This document shows, one piece after another, positions 32,246 through 43,187 of a DNA stretch of 44,437 bases. A program made the position numbers and the translations under genes. Source of the DNA: Aquificota bacterium (GTDB lineage: Bacteria; Thermosulfidibacterota; Thermosulfidibacteria; Thermosulfidibacterales; B14-G1); contig WFSL01000009.1 of NCBI GenBank assembly GCA_015486015.1, positions 1-44,437 on the forward strand, written 5' to 3'. Position 1 is the stretch's first letter; every line of letters starts with the position of its first letter. The notes beneath the pieces are model-generated. The model was not told the origin of the DNA. It saw only the letters and a list, made by a program, of their open reading frames with translations, and did not search any database.

Positions 32246-33564
32246 CGGGTAAGCCCCTGGACGGCCTGCGACAGGGCTTCGAAGTAGCGATCAAGCACCC
32301 GTTCGTCATGCCTGAGTGAGATTGAACCACCTCCGTGTACTACAAAGACCCCGGCATTGAGCAAAAGGAGGCGAAAAAGGTGGCCTTTTTCGTTATCCTC
32401 ATTTTGGGCTAAGGATGCAGGGCTGCTGACATTCACTTCTCCCTTTGGGAAGTGGACTGCGAAAAGGGAACCAGTGCCCGTGACCACTCCATTTATGCCA
32501 TGGGCAAGGAGAATGTGTTCGGTGATGGCCCGCACCCTCTTCCCGCGCTCCTCCAAGAGCGGATAGAGCCACGACGCATTTTCCTTAAGATAGTTCAGCA
32601 CCTTCAACCCGGCCACCATAGAGAGGGGATAGCAGGAAAAGGTCCCACCCCCTATAAGCACTGGTGGATTGCCCTTTGTTCCATCTGATAGGGCGAGTAT
32701 ATCCCTGGGCCCCACCACTGCACCCAGAGGAAACCCTCCCCCGAGCACCTTGCCGAGCGTTGCCAAGTGGGGGGTCACCCCCCAATACTCCTGTGCCCCA
32801 CCCAAGGCCAGCCTGAAACCTGTAACCACCTCATCAAATATGAGGAGCGCTCCCCTGCGCTCTATTTCCTCCTTTATCCCTTGTAGATATTCTCTGCTTG
32901 GCTGGACAAAGCCTCCCGCTCCCACCATGGGCTCCATTATAAGAGCTGCCAGGTCATCACCTGCCCTATCCATGGCCCGAAGGGTGCCCTCCATATCATT
33001 GAAGGGCACAGGGATCACTGGAGCTTCTTCGTTAAAAGGCAGGCCCAAGCTATCCATCCCGTTGAAAGGGGGATGGATATAAAATGTGAGATCCGTAGAG
33101 GCCCCATGCCACCCACCCATCACCTTCAGGATCTTCCTCCTACCGGTGTATGCCCTGGCCAGGCGTGTAGCATACATTCCTGCTTCTGTTCCTGAAGAAC
33201 AGAAGCGCACCGATTCTGCACAAGGGACAAGCTCAATCACCAGTTGAGCCAGCTCTACTTCTTCCCGATGTACCAGACCAAAGTGATATCCCCGCTGTGA
33301 TATAAACTTGGTAACTGCCTCTATCACAGGAGGAAAGGCATGCCCGAGGATTTGGGTATAGTGACCCATCCAAAAGTCAATGTAACGATGACCGTCTATA
33401 TCGAATATGTAAGGACCCTCTGCCCTTTGAACATAAAATGGGAATGGCCTTACATGCCTTATGTTATGGGATATTCCCCCAGGCATCGCCCTACAGGCCT
33501 TTTCATAAAGCACCCGGGAGGCAGGTCTTTCTCTGGCATACCTATACTCCGCCCTTTCCCTCAA
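32242..33564 (-). CDS. Class III aminotransferase, glutamate-1-semialdehyde aminomutase-like
   Basis: About 440 residues, related to HemL. PLP is bound by the Lys in GKVLGGGFPLGAVVG, with FDEVVTGFR and SSGTEAGMYATRLARAYTG also present. Differences from true glutamate-1-semialdehyde aminomutase are visible: the phosphate-tyrosine region reads GGWHG instead of YHG, and the EPVxGN motif is EPMVGAGG, without the Asn. It may therefore be a HemL-like aminotransferase for another omega- or beta-amino substrate. TTG 33564 is chosen since GGAGGAGG precedes it; GTG 33597 is an alternative. It overlaps sua5 by 23 bases and the epimerase by four. Whether the organism has a separate HemL is not known from the window. 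Confidence 0.8.
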   Translation of the reverse strand: MRERAEYRYARERPASRVLYEKACRAMPGGISHNIRHVRPFPFYVQRAEGPYIFDIDGHRYIDFWMGHYTQILGHAFPPVIEAVTKFISQRGYHFGLVHREEVELAQLVIELVPCAESVRFCSSGTEAGMYATRLARAYTGRRKILKVMGGWHGASTDLTFYIHPPFNGMDSLGLPFNEEAPVIPVPFNDMEGTLRAMDRAGDDLAALIMEPMVGAGGFVQPSREYLQGIKEEIERRGALLIFDEVVTGFRLALGGAQEYWGVTPHLATLGKVLGGGFPLGAVVGPRDILALSDGTKGNPPVLIGGGTFSCYPLSMVAGLKVLNYLKENASWLYPLLEERGKRVRAITEHILLAHGINGVVTGTGSLFAVHFPKGEVNVSSPASLAQNEDNEKGHLFRLLLLNAGVFVVHGGGSISLRHDERVLDRYFEALSQAVQGLTR

Positions 33565-34195
33565 GAACCTCCTCCAGCTTAGAAAAGCCCACAGCACCCT
33601 CTCTCAACACCTTGATCTGCTTGCCTGTACAGTCCACCACCGTGGAGGCTACCCCTTTCACACGCCCACCGTCGATTATCATCTCTACACCCTGGGTCAA
33701 GCTCGGGGGCAACTCCTCTATGACGAGGGCATCCCTCCCACCACTCACATTGGCACTGGTAGCGGTTAATGGCTCACCAATAGCCCTGACCAGCCCTCGG
33801 GGTAAGCGGTGTGCGGGTACACGCACCCCCACACCCCCTGTGGGCCCCATGAGCCAGGGAGGAAACGGTACCCTGGGGCGAAGCACGAGGGTGAGTGGCC
33901 CAGGTAGAAAGGCGTCCGCCAGCCTCTCGGCATCAGTGGTGAGGTGAAAGTGCCTCCTCAAATCCTCCACATCCGCCATGAAGAGTGATAGGGGCCTATT
34001 TATGTTCCTCCCCTTCAGTTCGTAAATTCGCCTCAGGGCAGTAGCGGAAGAGGCTCGAGCAGATAGTGCGTAAAGCGTATCTGTAGGAATCACCACCACC
34101 CCGCCATCCTTTAGGATGGTGATCAGCTGCGGTGGCAACGAATCACCTTCTCTCCAGGTGTAGGACCTTAGAGGCGAATCTGAAGAAGGGTTCAT
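33542..34195 (-). CDS. Threonylcarbamoyl-AMP synthase (Sua5/YwlC/YrdC family)
   Basis: A 217-residue single-domain YrdC protein that makes threonylcarbamoyl-AMP from Thr, bicarbonate and ATP for the t6A37 modification of tRNA. The family landmarks are [13 protein letters not shown], the [11 protein letters not shown] nucleotide motif, the GPLTLVLRP segment and [10 protein letters not shown]. It lacks the C-terminal Sua5 domain, so it is of the TsaC/YrdC size. ATG in an ATGA overlap with purE. It is placed among nucleotide and SAM genes without an obvious link to them. Confidence 0.93.
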   Translation of the reverse strand: MNPSSDSPLRSYTWREGDSLPPQLITILKDGGVVVIPTDTLYALSARASSATALRRIYELKGRNINRPLSLFMADVEDLRRHFHLTTDAERLADAFLPGPLTLVLRPRVPFPPWLMGPTGGVGVRVPAHRLPRGLVRAIGEPLTATSANVSGGRDALVIEELPPSLTQGVEMIIDGGRVKGVASTVVDCTGKQIKVLREGAVGFSKLEEVLEGKGGV

Positions 34196-34629
34196 GCCTT
34201 GCCCTTAATAAGCGGTTCAATAGAGGGGTCTAAAAGGGCCAAGATCCTGAGGGCCAGCCATGCTGCATTCTTGGCGCAGTCTATGGCTACAGTAGCTACC
34301 GGAACCCCAGGGGGCATCTGGACAGTCGACAAAAGTGCATCAAGTCCCTTTAAAGGGGAAGAGGAGATGGGCACCCCAATAACAGGCAATGTGGTATGAG
34401 CTGCAATGAAGCCTGCCAGATGAGCGGCCCACCCTGCTCCTGCTATCACCACCTTCACCCCTTGACTTCTCAAGCCCGTCACATACCTCCTCAGCCTCTC
34501 TGGATCTCGGTGGGCAGATAGCACCACAGCCTCACACTCTACCCCAGCGTCTCTTAAGACCTCTAAGGCACCCTCCATCACCCCCCTGTCCGAATCGCTA
34601 CCCATCACAACAACAATCCTGTAACTCAC
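34192..34629 (-). CDS. purE: N5-carboxyaminoimidazole ribonucleotide mutase
   Basis: A 145-residue class I PurE. GSDSD (10-14), SAHRDPERL with the catalytic His, [20 protein letters not shown] and IGVPI are intact, which is the octameric mutase that moves the carboxyl of N5-CAIR to CAIR in purine synthesis. No purK is adjacent, though it would normally supply N5-CAIR. The start is GTG at 34629 overlapping the metK stop (GTGA). The length is slightly below the usual 160. It is one of two purine genes in the window, the other being purF. Confidence 0.95.
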   Translation of the reverse strand: MSYRIVVVMGSDSDRGVMEGALEVLRDAGVECEAVVLSAHRDPERLRRYVTGLRSQGVKVVIAGAGWAAHLAGFIAAHTTLPVIGVPISSSPLKGLDALLSTVQMPPGVPVATVAIDCAKNAAWLALRILALLDPSIEPLIKGKA

Positions 34630-35789
34630 GATTCCAACTCCGCTTCCCTCCTGAGTTCCTCCGCTCTGTCTACCCTTTCCCAGGTGAATTCAGGGAGTTC
34701 ACGTCCAAAGTGGCCATATACTGCGGTCTTTTTGTATATGGGCCTCCTCAGGTTCAGCTCACTTATGATCCCCTTAGGAGTGAAGTCGAAGACCTTGCTC
34801 ACTATAAGGGCCAGGCGCTCATCGGGAATTACACCTGTGCCCCTGGTATCCACGCATATGGACACGGGCTCTGAGACCCCGATGGCATATGCGAGCTGGA
34901 TTTCGCATTGCTTGCAAAGCTCGGCCGCCACCAGGTTCTTGGCCACGTAACGTGCCATATAGGAGGCTGATCGATCTACCTTTGTAGGATCCTTCCCAGA
35001 GAAGCAACCCCCTCCATGGCGGGCAGAACCCCCGTATGTATCCACTATGATCTTGCGGCCCGTCACCCCAGTATCTGCCTGAGGTCCCCCAAGGACGAAA
35101 CGGCCTGTAGGATTAATATGGTATACTATGTGCTCTTCATCCAGATACTCCAAAGGTATAACGGGCTTGATTACGTATTCGATGATGTCTTCTCTCAACT
35201 GCCTAAGGGTAATATCTGGGGCATGCTGAGCAGAGACAACTATTGCTGCTACCCTTTCCGGTTTTCCATTCACGTACTCTACTGTCACTTGAGACTTCCC
35301 ATCGGGCCTAAGATAGTCAAGGATGTCCTTTCTCCGCACCTCTGCAAGGCGCTCGCAAATCCTATGGGCCAAAATGATGGGCAAGGGCATAAGAACCTCT
35401 GTCTCGTCTGTGGCAAAGCCGAACATAAGCCCCTGATCCCCTGCTCCACCTATATCCACCCCTGCAGCAATGTCTGGGGATTGCGCATGAATAGAAGTAA
35501 TCACGGCACAAGTTTCAGCATCGAACCCGAACTTGGCCCTGGTATAGCCTACATCCCTGATGGTCTCCCTGACAATATCTGGGATCTCTACATAACAGTC
35601 GGTGGTGATCTCCCCTGCTACAAAGGCCAAACCAGTTGTGACCATGGTCTCACATGCTACCCTCCCCATGGGATCCCTTGCCAGAATAGCATCAAGTATT
35701 GCATCAGATATCTGATCGGCTATCTTGTCGGGATGGCCCTCGGTCACCGATTCGGAGGTGAACATGATCCTCTCTCCGGCGTTCTTCAT
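34626..35789 (-). CDS. metK: S-adenosylmethionine synthetase
   Basis: A 387-residue MetK with [34 protein letters not shown] and [17 protein letters not shown], the ATP and methionine binding signatures. It makes SAM from ATP and Met. The ATG is preceded by GGAGGGGGG and overlaps the pgsA stop in ATGA. With ahcY three genes upstream it forms the SAM synthesis and SAH removal part of this operon. There is no SAM riboswitch directly in front; any such control would be at the ahcY leader. Confidence 0.97.
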   Translation of the reverse strand: MKNAGERIMFTSESVTEGHPDKIADQISDAILDAILARDPMGRVACETMVTTGLAFVAGEITTDCYVEIPDIVRETIRDVGYTRAKFGFDAETCAVITSIHAQSPDIAAGVDIGGAGDQGLMFGFATDETEVLMPLPIILAHRICERLAEVRRKDILDYLRPDGKSQVTVEYVNGKPERVAAIVVSAQHAPDITLRQLREDIIEYVIKPVIPLEYLDEEHIVYHINPTGRFVLGGPQADTGVTGRKIIVDTYGGSARHGGGCFSGKDPTKVDRSASYMARYVAKNLVAAELCKQCEIQLAYAIGVSEPVSICVDTRGTGVIPDERLALIVSKVFDFTPKGIISELNLRRPIYKKTAVYGHFGRELPEFTWERVDRAEELRREAELES

Positions 35790-36313
35790 CTACCCCCCTC
35801 CAGAAATATTGCCCTGTGCTCGGCAAAGTAACCGTAAGCCGAGTAAAGGGCTACAACAGCCCCCAAGAGCAACGCTATCATGCCTATCGTCTGGAGATGT
35901 ACCATTAACAGGATCAAGGCCAAGGTGTAGATCCCTGTCTTTGCCTTCCCCATCTCTCCAGCGCCCATTGATACCCCCTTCAATGCCGCGATGCCCCGTA
36001 ACCCTGTGACAGCAAACTCCCTGGCAAGGATAATCACTGCAAGCCACCCTGGTATCCTGGCCAAGGAAACCAGCGGCACCAAGGCACTCAAAAGGAGTAT
36101 CTTGTCTGCCAGCGGATCCAATAGCTTCCCTAAAGGGGTGACCTCCCCCCTGGCCCGTGCGACGAACCCATCAGCCAAGTCTGTAAATGAGGCGATAAAA
36201 AAGAATGCAGCACCCAAGAGGTTCCATCCCAATTTGGGGGTGGAGAGGCACAGGATCACAGGAATCACAAATACCAGCCTTGATACGGTTAAGAGGTTGG
36301 GGAGGTTCACCAT
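35786..36313 (-). CDS. pgsA: CDP-diacylglycerol-glycerol-3-phosphate phosphatidyltransferase
   Basis: A 175-residue membrane enzyme that makes phosphatidylglycerophosphate. The CDP-alcohol phosphotransferase signature is full: [15 protein letters not shown], then [10 protein letters not shown], matching DGxxARx8Gx3Dx3D. About four to five hydrophobic segments frame it. It begins [13 protein letters not shown], as most PgsA proteins do. It lies six bases after gpsA, which provides its substrate glycerol-3-phosphate, so the pair is functionally linked for phospholipid synthesis. The C-terminal tail ends in [13 protein letters not shown]. Confidence 0.95.
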   Translation of the reverse strand: MVNLPNLLTVSRLVFVIPVILCLSTPKLGWNLLGAAFFFIASFTDLADGFVARARGEVTPLGKLLDPLADKILLLSALVPLVSLARIPGWLAVIILAREFAVTGLRGIAALKGVSMGAGEMGKAKTGIYTLALILLMVHLQTIGMIALLLGAVVALYSAYGYFAEHRAIFLEGGR

Positions 36314-36319
36314 GCCACC

Positions 36320-37324
36320 TCAGATCCAGTAGAACTCAGCTCTGGAGTTCCTCTCCATGAGTTCAATGAAGGCCTCATCGGGGCCCTTGCCCTCGTATAG
36401 AATCCTATAGACCTGCGAGGCAATGGGCATCTCTACCCCCAGGGCCTCTGCGAGCCTTACTGTGGCCTTACACGTGTAGATCCCCTCTGCTACCATGACC
36501 ATCCCTTTCATAATGTCTTGAAGTTTTTCACCTTTCCCGATGCGGTATCCAACGGTCTTGTTTCTACTCAAATCCCCTGTGCAAGTCAACACGAGATCTC
36601 CCATGCCTGAGAGGCCCAGAAAGGTGATAGGACGGGCACCCATAGCAACCCCCAAGCGGCTCATCTCTGCCAGCCCCCTCGTAATAAGGGCGGCCTTGGC
36701 ATTAAGCCCTAAACCCATTCCCTCGCATATCCCTGCAGCAATGGCAATCACGTTCTTCAACGCTCCCCCAAGCTCTACACCTATCACGTCATCGTGGGTG
36801 TAAACCCTGAATCGAGGCGTCATAAATGTATCTGCGACGAGCCGAACCACATCCTCGCTCCATCCGGCTACTGTTACGGCAGTGGGGAGGCCAAGGGCCA
36901 CTTCCTTAGCAAAGCTTGGACCAGAGAGACAGGCCCATCTCTTTTGCACGTCTGGTCCCAACAGCTCAGAGAAGATACCACTTATGGTCTTACCCGTGGC
37001 GGCCTCAATCCCTTTACTGGCGCTCACTATTGGCACCCCCGGCATCTCTTTTACTATCCTTCCCCAGACTCCCTTTATGTGCTGGGTAGGGACCACGTTC
37101 ACCAGTAGCCCCGCCCCTTTCACCACCTCGCTCAGACAAGTAGTGGCTTGGATCCTCGAGGAGAGGGTAATGCCAGGGAGATAAAAGGGATTCTGCCTCT
37201 CACTATTTATGGAGTGAGCCACCTCTTCTTCATAGGCCCACAATAGCACCTTATGTCCCTTGTTGCTTAAGAGGTGGGCCAAGGCTGTACCCCAACTCCC
37301 TGCTCCAACGACCCCAATAGTCAT
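36320..37324 (-). CDS. gpsA: Glycerol-3-phosphate dehydrogenase (NAD(P)+)
   Basis: A 334-residue GpsA that reduces dihydroxyacetone phosphate to sn-glycerol 3-phosphate. The cofactor loop is GAGSWGTALAHLL (7-19), SASKGIE is the Lys-containing motif, GPSFAKEVALGLPTAV follows, and GVELGGALKNVIAIAAGICE carries the catalytic lysine. The last residues NSRAEFYWI are unusual but the body is normal. The ATG is four bases after the ahcY stop. It feeds pgsA just downstream. Confidence 0.96.
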   Translation of the reverse strand: MTIGVVGAGSWGTALAHLLSNKGHKVLLWAYEEEVAHSINSERQNPFYLPGITLSSRIQATTCLSEVVKGAGLLVNVVPTQHIKGVWGRIVKEMPGVPIVSASKGIEAATGKTISGIFSELLGPDVQKRWACLSGPSFAKEVALGLPTAVTVAGWSEDVVRLVADTFMTPRFRVYTHDDVIGVELGGALKNVIAIAAGICEGMGLGLNAKAALITRGLAEMSRLGVAMGARPITFLGLSGMGDLVLTCTGDLSRNKTVGYRIGKGEKLQDIMKGMVMVAEGIYTCKATVRLAEALGVEMPIASQVYRILYEGKGPDEAFIELMERNSRAEFYWI

Positions 37325-37328
37325 GGCA

Positions 37329-38753
<1,425 letters not shown>

Positions 38754-38807
38754 TTAGATTGAGATTTTTGACGACAACAGAGCCTTTACCCCTCTTCCCC
38801 CATTTCT

Positions 38808-39533
38808 CTATATAGCTGGAATACCAACCACACCCATGTAGATGACCGTCTCCTGTATCCCATCCAGCTCCAATACACTGTTCACCTCATCGTCAAAGAA
38901 TGCCCCGATAGTGCAGCATCCAAGCCCCATTGCCGTGGCTGATAAGTAGAGGTTCTGTCCCATATGGCCTGCGTCCAAGTAGACATAGCGAAAGGCCCTC
39001 TCTCCATACTTGATGCGGGATCTATCTATCATTGCTGTCCAGATGAAGGCCGCCGATGCCTGAGCTATCATCTCTTGATCCAGGGCTGCATGGGCCAGGG
39101 TCTTGGATTTATCCCCTGAAACAACAAGTTCCAAGGAAAAGTCTGGGATGTAAAGGTGATAGACACCTGGCTCCAGCCCCTTCACTCGATTGACCATGAT
39201 GTAAGTCTCCACAGGGTACAAGGCCCCAGCCGAGGGGACTACGCGAAAGAGAGATCCGTAAGATCTTTCTCTTACAGCTCCTATGGACCAAGCAAGGCGG
39301 GCTAAGGCCTCCAAGGGTATCTCTGCGGATAGAAACGATCTCACAGATCGCCGTCTGAGCATTGCTTCCCATATCCCAGTTCCTTCTTCAAGGGGTGGAG
39401 TCGGTAATCTGATGAGTGGTACATTGGGATACCTTTTAAACTCATCTGGATGAGAAAGGATCCTACTTGCCACAGGGCGCTCCCCCCTCCTATACTTTGT
39501 CTCCCTCTGAAACCTCTCTCCCAAGGTCTCCAT
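38808..39533 (-). CDS. SagB-type nitroreductase family dehydrogenase
   Basis: A 241-residue flavoprotein of the SagB/ThcOx branch of the nitroreductases. LRRRSVRSFLSAEIPLEALA contains the phosphate-binding RRSxR segment, VPSAGALYPVETYIMV is the typical SagB stretch, GVYHLY follows, and GLGCCTIGAFFDDEVN is near the end. SagB proteins oxidise azolines in peptide natural products when beside cyclodehydratases; here there is no such neighbour, so a stand-alone FMN oxidoreductase is more likely. ATG 39533 has GGAGGAGAGAG upstream, and a longer frame to 39590 is not needed. It overlaps the 3' end of ttuA by 44 bases. Confidence 0.9.
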   Translation of the reverse strand: METLGERFQRETKYRRGERPVASRILSHPDEFKRYPNVPLIRLPTPPLEEGTGIWEAMLRRRSVRSFLSAEIPLEALARLAWSIGAVRERSYGSLFRVVPSAGALYPVETYIMVNRVKGLEPGVYHLYIPDFSLELVVSGDKSKTLAHAALDQEMIAQASAAFIWTAMIDRSRIKYGERAFRYVYLDAGHMGQNLYLSATAMGLGCCTIGAFFDDEVNSVLELDGIQETVIYMGVVGIPAI

Positions 39534-40425
39534 CTCTCTCCTCCTTGAAACGGCAAAAGGCACACACCCTTTCTTGGGTAGGCTGCCCACACATCTCGCA
39601 TTCTTGGAGTCCCTCTCGCTCTTGCTGAGCTATGCCTTTAAATAATTTGTTATACCTGACAAATAGGGTGTAAAACCTCTGCTTCGTCCCAGGAGACCTG
39701 TATTCTATCCGATTGAGTATCCTCTTATAGAAGAGAGAGGTGGCCCCCTGGGCATAGGGACAGGCCTCCATCACGTATCTTATACCCCTAAGCATTGCAT
39801 AAAGGGCTGTCTCCTTTTCTGTCAGGAGTACCATGGGCTTGACCTTCCTTGAAAGCTTCCGATGCCAGGGTTCCAAAACAGGTGCCTGGCGTGCAAGATA
39901 TCCAATTTGCCAATTCAACAGGTTCAAAAGGAGCACTGCCGCCTCATCATCGAGGTTGTGCCCTGTGCACAGTACATGGTATCCCCCCTCCACGGCTACC
40001 CTATTGGTGAGATACCTCTTGGCCATGCCACAGATGGGACAGAGTATCTTGCAGCCTATATCCTCTATGCCCTTACCCCACCAGTCTTTCAACCTCTCTA
40101 CCAGCAAGGTCAATCCCCTCTCATGGGCAAATGACCTTGCAGCCTCATAAGAGCGGGCAGAATATCCCTCTTTGCTTATTCCAAGATCTATGAAGAGTCC
40201 AGTAGCGGCGTATCCCAATCTGACCAGCACATCCCACAGGGCCAGGCTGTCCTTCCCCCCGGAAACGGCTATCAAGATCCTCTCCCTCCGGGAGAACATC
40301 CTGAAGCGCTTTATAGTTCGCTCTACCCGATCCAAGACGTACGCATCGAAGCACGAGGCACAAAGCCCCCGGTTCTGGGCACGCAGATTTATTACCGCAG
40401 GCCTCTTACACACCTTGCACTTCAT
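39490..40425 (-). CDS. ttuA: TtuA/NcsA-type tRNA 2-thiolation enzyme
   Basis: A 311-residue PP-loop ATPase with zinc fingers at both ends. N-terminal zinc site C3xxC6 and C22xxC25; PP-loop SGGKDS (55-60); catalytic cysteines C129 and C132 (CPIC) and C222 (ACPYA), close to C130, C133 and C222 of Thermus TtuA, which hold a [4Fe-4S] cluster; C-terminal CEMCG and CAFC. TtuA makes 2-thioribothymidine 54 in tRNAs of thermophiles, while NcsA/Ctu1 relatives act at U34. The size and Cys placement favour TtuA. GGAAGG lies before the ATG. It is divergent from leuS, with a 140-base shared gap in which I see no certain promoter for either. Confidence 0.85.
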   Translation of the reverse strand: MKCKVCKRPAVINLRAQNRGLCASCFDAYVLDRVERTIKRFRMFSRRERILIAVSGGKDSLALWDVLVRLGYAATGLFIDLGISKEGYSARSYEAARSFAHERGLTLLVERLKDWWGKGIEDIGCKILCPICGMAKRYLTNRVAVEGGYHVLCTGHNLDDEAAVLLLNLLNWQIGYLARQAPVLEPWHRKLSRKVKPMVLLTEKETALYAMLRGIRYVMEACPYAQGATSLFYKRILNRIEYRSPGTKQRFYTLFVRYNKLFKGIAQQEREGLQECEMCGQPTQERVCAFCRFKEERDGDLGREVSEGDKV

Positions 40426-40565
40426 GCCCTTCCTATCTCACAATCCACGCAGGGTGTCACGTGTGAACAATAGGCATGTGTATGTATGTTTATGTTGAAA
40501 GCCCTTGCCTCCATGTGCTAAATCACCTTGCATCTTAGTTTATAGGCACTTCGGAGGGCGGAGAA

Positions 40566-43166
40566 ATGGAGAAGTATGACCCAGGATCCATAGAGCTCAA
40601 GTGGCAAAAGTATTGGGAGGACCACCACATTTATAGGGTTGAGGAGATACCCGAAAAGGAGACCTTTTATTGCTTAGAGATGTTCCCATACCCATCTGGA
40701 AAGATTCACATGGGTCACGTGAGGAACTACTCCATTGGGGATGTTATCGCTCGATTCAAGTCCATGAGAGGGTATCACGTGCTCCACCCCATGGGTTGGG
40801 ATGCATTTGGGCTCCCGGCGGAGAATGCTGCCATACAGCATGGGATTCACCCTGCCCAGTGGACCAAGGAGAACATCGAAAATATGAGGAGGCAGTTGAA
40901 GAGGCTTGGCTTCAGCTATGATTGGGACCGGGAGTTGGCCACGTGTGACGAGGAGTACTACCGATGGGAACAGAAGGTCTTTATCGAAATGATGAATAAA
41001 GGCTTGGCTTACAGGAAGAGGTCGCTTGTCAACTGGTGCGAGCATTGCCAAACCGTGTTGGCCAATGAGCAGGTAGAGGGGGGATGCTGTTGGCGTTGTG
41101 GGCACCCGGTGGTGGAGAGAGAATTAGAACAATGGTTCTTCAAAACTACCCAGTACGCCGAGGAGCTCCTTGAGGGTTTAGATAGGCTCAAGGGGAGGTG
41201 GCCCGATAATGTGCTCACCATGCAGAGGAATTGGATTGGCCGTTCAGAAGGGGCCCTTATCCGGTTTCCCCTTAGTGGGAGAGAGGGTGCCATCGAGATC
41301 TTTACTACCCGTCCCGATACAGTCTATGGCATCACCTTCATGAGCGTGGCCCCCGAATATCCCGGTCTTTTAGGGCTGATTGAGGGGAACTCCCAGAAGG
41401 ATGAGGTCCTTTCCTTTGTGGAGAGGGTAAGGAGGCAGCCTCGGAGGGAGCGCACACTGGAGGATACAGAGAAGGAAGGGGTCTTCACCGGATCGTTCTG
41501 TGTCAATCCATTCACCGGAGAGGAGGTGCCAATCTTTGTGGCCAACTTTGTGCTGGTGGAGTATGGAACGGGGGCTATTATGGCTGTCCCCGCCCACGAC
41601 CAGAGGGACTTCGAGTTCGCCGAGAGGTATGGACTCCCCCTTAGGGTGGTGATCCAGCCCCCTGGTGAGGAGCTCAGACCAGAGGAGATGGAGGGGGCAT
41701 TCGAGGGTGATGGTATCTTAGTGAATTCGGGCCCCTTCACGGGCATGGATAACAGGAAGGCCATGCAAGCGATCGTGGCCTACATAGAGGAGAAGGGATG
41801 GGGGAGAGGTGCGGTGGAGTATCGTCTGAAGGACTGGGGGATATCTCGTCAACGTTACTGGGGTGCCCCTATCCCTGTAGTATACTGTGAAACATGCGGA
41901 ATTGTCCCCGTGCCGGAGGAGGAGCTCCCTGTGAAGCTACCTAAGGATGCTCCATTTACAGGATCTGGTAATCCCTTAGAGCGGGTAGAGGCTTTCGTCA
42001 GGACTACCTGTCCCCTGTGTAAGGGACCAGCAAGGAGGGAAACAGACACCATGGACACCTTTGTAGAGTCTTCTTGGTACTATTTTAGATACTGTTCCCC
42101 CCACTATGAGAAGGGCCCTTTCTCTAAAGAGGCTGTAGAGTATTGGTGCCCGGTCGATCAGTATATCGGGGGCATCGAACATGCAGTACTTCATCTGCTC
42201 TACTCCCGTTTCTATACCAGAGTACTCAGGGATTTGGGATACCTCGAGATAGACGAGCCCTTCTCCCGATTGCTCACCCAGGGGATGGTAGTGAAGGAGA
42301 CTTACAGATGCCCGGTGCATGGCTGGCTATATCCTCGTGAGGTCTCCCCAGAACTCACCTGCCTCCGGGAAGAGGGAGGAAAGGTATGTGGCCAAAAGGT
42401 GGAGGTAGGGCGTTCGGAGAAGATGTCTAAGTCAAAGGGTAACGTGGTAGATCCCGACGAGATGATTGAGAAGTACGGGGCGGACACTGCCCGACTCTTC
42501 CTCTTGTTTGCTGCCCCTCCTGAAAGAGATCTGGACTGGAGTGACCAAGGGATAGAGGGGTGCTACAGGTTCTTAAACAGGGTCTGGCGCTTTGTGGTAT
42601 CTCATGCCCCGGAGTTGAAGGTTAAAGAGGAGGCCTGGAGGTTTGAGGATCTCTCTTCACCCCTGAGGGCCGTTGTGAGGAAGCTTCACCAAACCATTAA
42701 AAAGGTGACAAGGAATATCGAGGAAGAGTACCACTTCAATACAGCGATAGCTAGCATCATGGAATTCCTCAACCTCCTTTATGATGTGGAGAAGAAGGTT
42801 GACTGGCATGAGAAAGCCACAAGGGAAGTCATGAAGGAGGCTGTGGAGGGAATGCTCCTAATGTTGGTGCCATTTACACCACATATATGTGAAGAACTCT
42901 GGCAGAGGCTCGGAAACGAGCCCAGCATCTGCCTCCAATCATGGCCTGGTTATATAGAGGAGTTGGCCCGAGAGGAAGAGGTCACAATAGTGGTTCAGGT
43001 GAACGGTAAGGTGAGAGCCAGATTTATGGCAATACCAGGGACCCCTGCAGATACACTGGAGGCCAGGGCCAAGAGGTTAGAGAATGTGGTTCGCCATCTG
43101 AAAGGGAAGAGGATAGAGAAGGTGGTGGTGATACCTGATAGACTGGTAAACATTGTGGCAGTCTGA
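40566..43166 (+). CDS. leuS: Leucyl-tRNA synthetase
   Basis: An 866-residue bacterial-type LeuRS. The HIGH motif is [15 protein letters not shown] (about 42-56), followed by [16 protein letters not shown]. The CP1 editing domain spans about 220-420 with [14 protein letters not shown] and [15 protein letters not shown]. The KMSKS motif is [11 protein letters not shown] near 619-626, then [21 protein letters not shown] and the anticodon-binding and C-terminal domains. Zinc-type Cys pairs occur in CEHCQ/CWRCG (zinc domain 1) and CETCG/CPLC. The ATG has GGAGG and GGAG upstream. It ends 21 bases before the GAF-GGDEF gene. Confidence 0.98.
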   Translation: MEKYDPGSIELKWQKYWEDHHIYRVEEIPEKETFYCLEMFPYPSGKIHMGHVRNYSIGDVIARFKSMRGYHVLHPMGWDAFGLPAENAAIQHGIHPAQWTKENIENMRRQLKRLGFSYDWDRELATCDEEYYRWEQKVFIEMMNKGLAYRKRSLVNWCEHCQTVLANEQVEGGCCWRCGHPVVERELEQWFFKTTQYAEELLEGLDRLKGRWPDNVLTMQRNWIGRSEGALIRFPLSGREGAIEIFTTRPDTVYGITFMSVAPEYPGLLGLIEGNSQKDEVLSFVERVRRQPRRERTLEDTEKEGVFTGSFCVNPFTGEEVPIFVANFVLVEYGTGAIMAVPAHDQRDFEFAERYGLPLRVVIQPPGEELRPEEMEGAFEGDGILVNSGPFTGMDNRKAMQAIVAYIEEKGWGRGAVEYRLKDWGISRQRYWGAPIPVVYCETCGIVPVPEEELPVKLPKDAPFTGSGNPLERVEAFVRTTCPLCKGPARRETDTMDTFVESSWYYFRYCSPHYEKGPFSKEAVEYWCPVDQYIGGIEHAVLHLLYSRFYTRVLRDLGYLEIDEPFSRLLTQGMVVKETYRCPVHGWLYPREVSPELTCLREEGGKVCGQKVEVGRSEKMSKSKGNVVDPDEMIEKYGADTARLFLLFAAPPERDLDWSDQGIEGCYRFLNRVWRFVVSHAPELKVKEEAWRFEDLSSPLRAVVRKLHQTIKKVTRNIEEEYHFNTAIASIMEFLNLLYDVEKKVDWHEKATREVMKEAVEGMLLMLVPFTPHICEELWQRLGNEPSICLQSWPGYIEELAREEEVTIVVQVNGKVRARFMAIPGTPADTLEARAKRLENVVRHLKGKRIEKVVVIPDRLVNIVAV

Positions 43167-43187
43167 CCATTGGAGAGGAGGGAAAAT

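Noticed and set aside
32145-32330. Minus-strand frame of 61 codons at the epimerase/aminotransferase junction
   Set aside because: It spans the ATGA overlap in a third frame and has no ribosome site or motif.
35016-35831. Plus-strand open frame of 271 codons across metK
   Set aside because: It is antisense to metK, whose signatures are complete; the translated frame looks random, rich in Cys, His and Tyr.
40426-40565. T-box or tRNA-like structure upstream of leuS
   Set aside because: No T-box consensus (TGGNACC), no specifier stem and no terminator were visible; the only partial promoter match (TTGAAA, 18 bases, TAAATC) is too weak to list.
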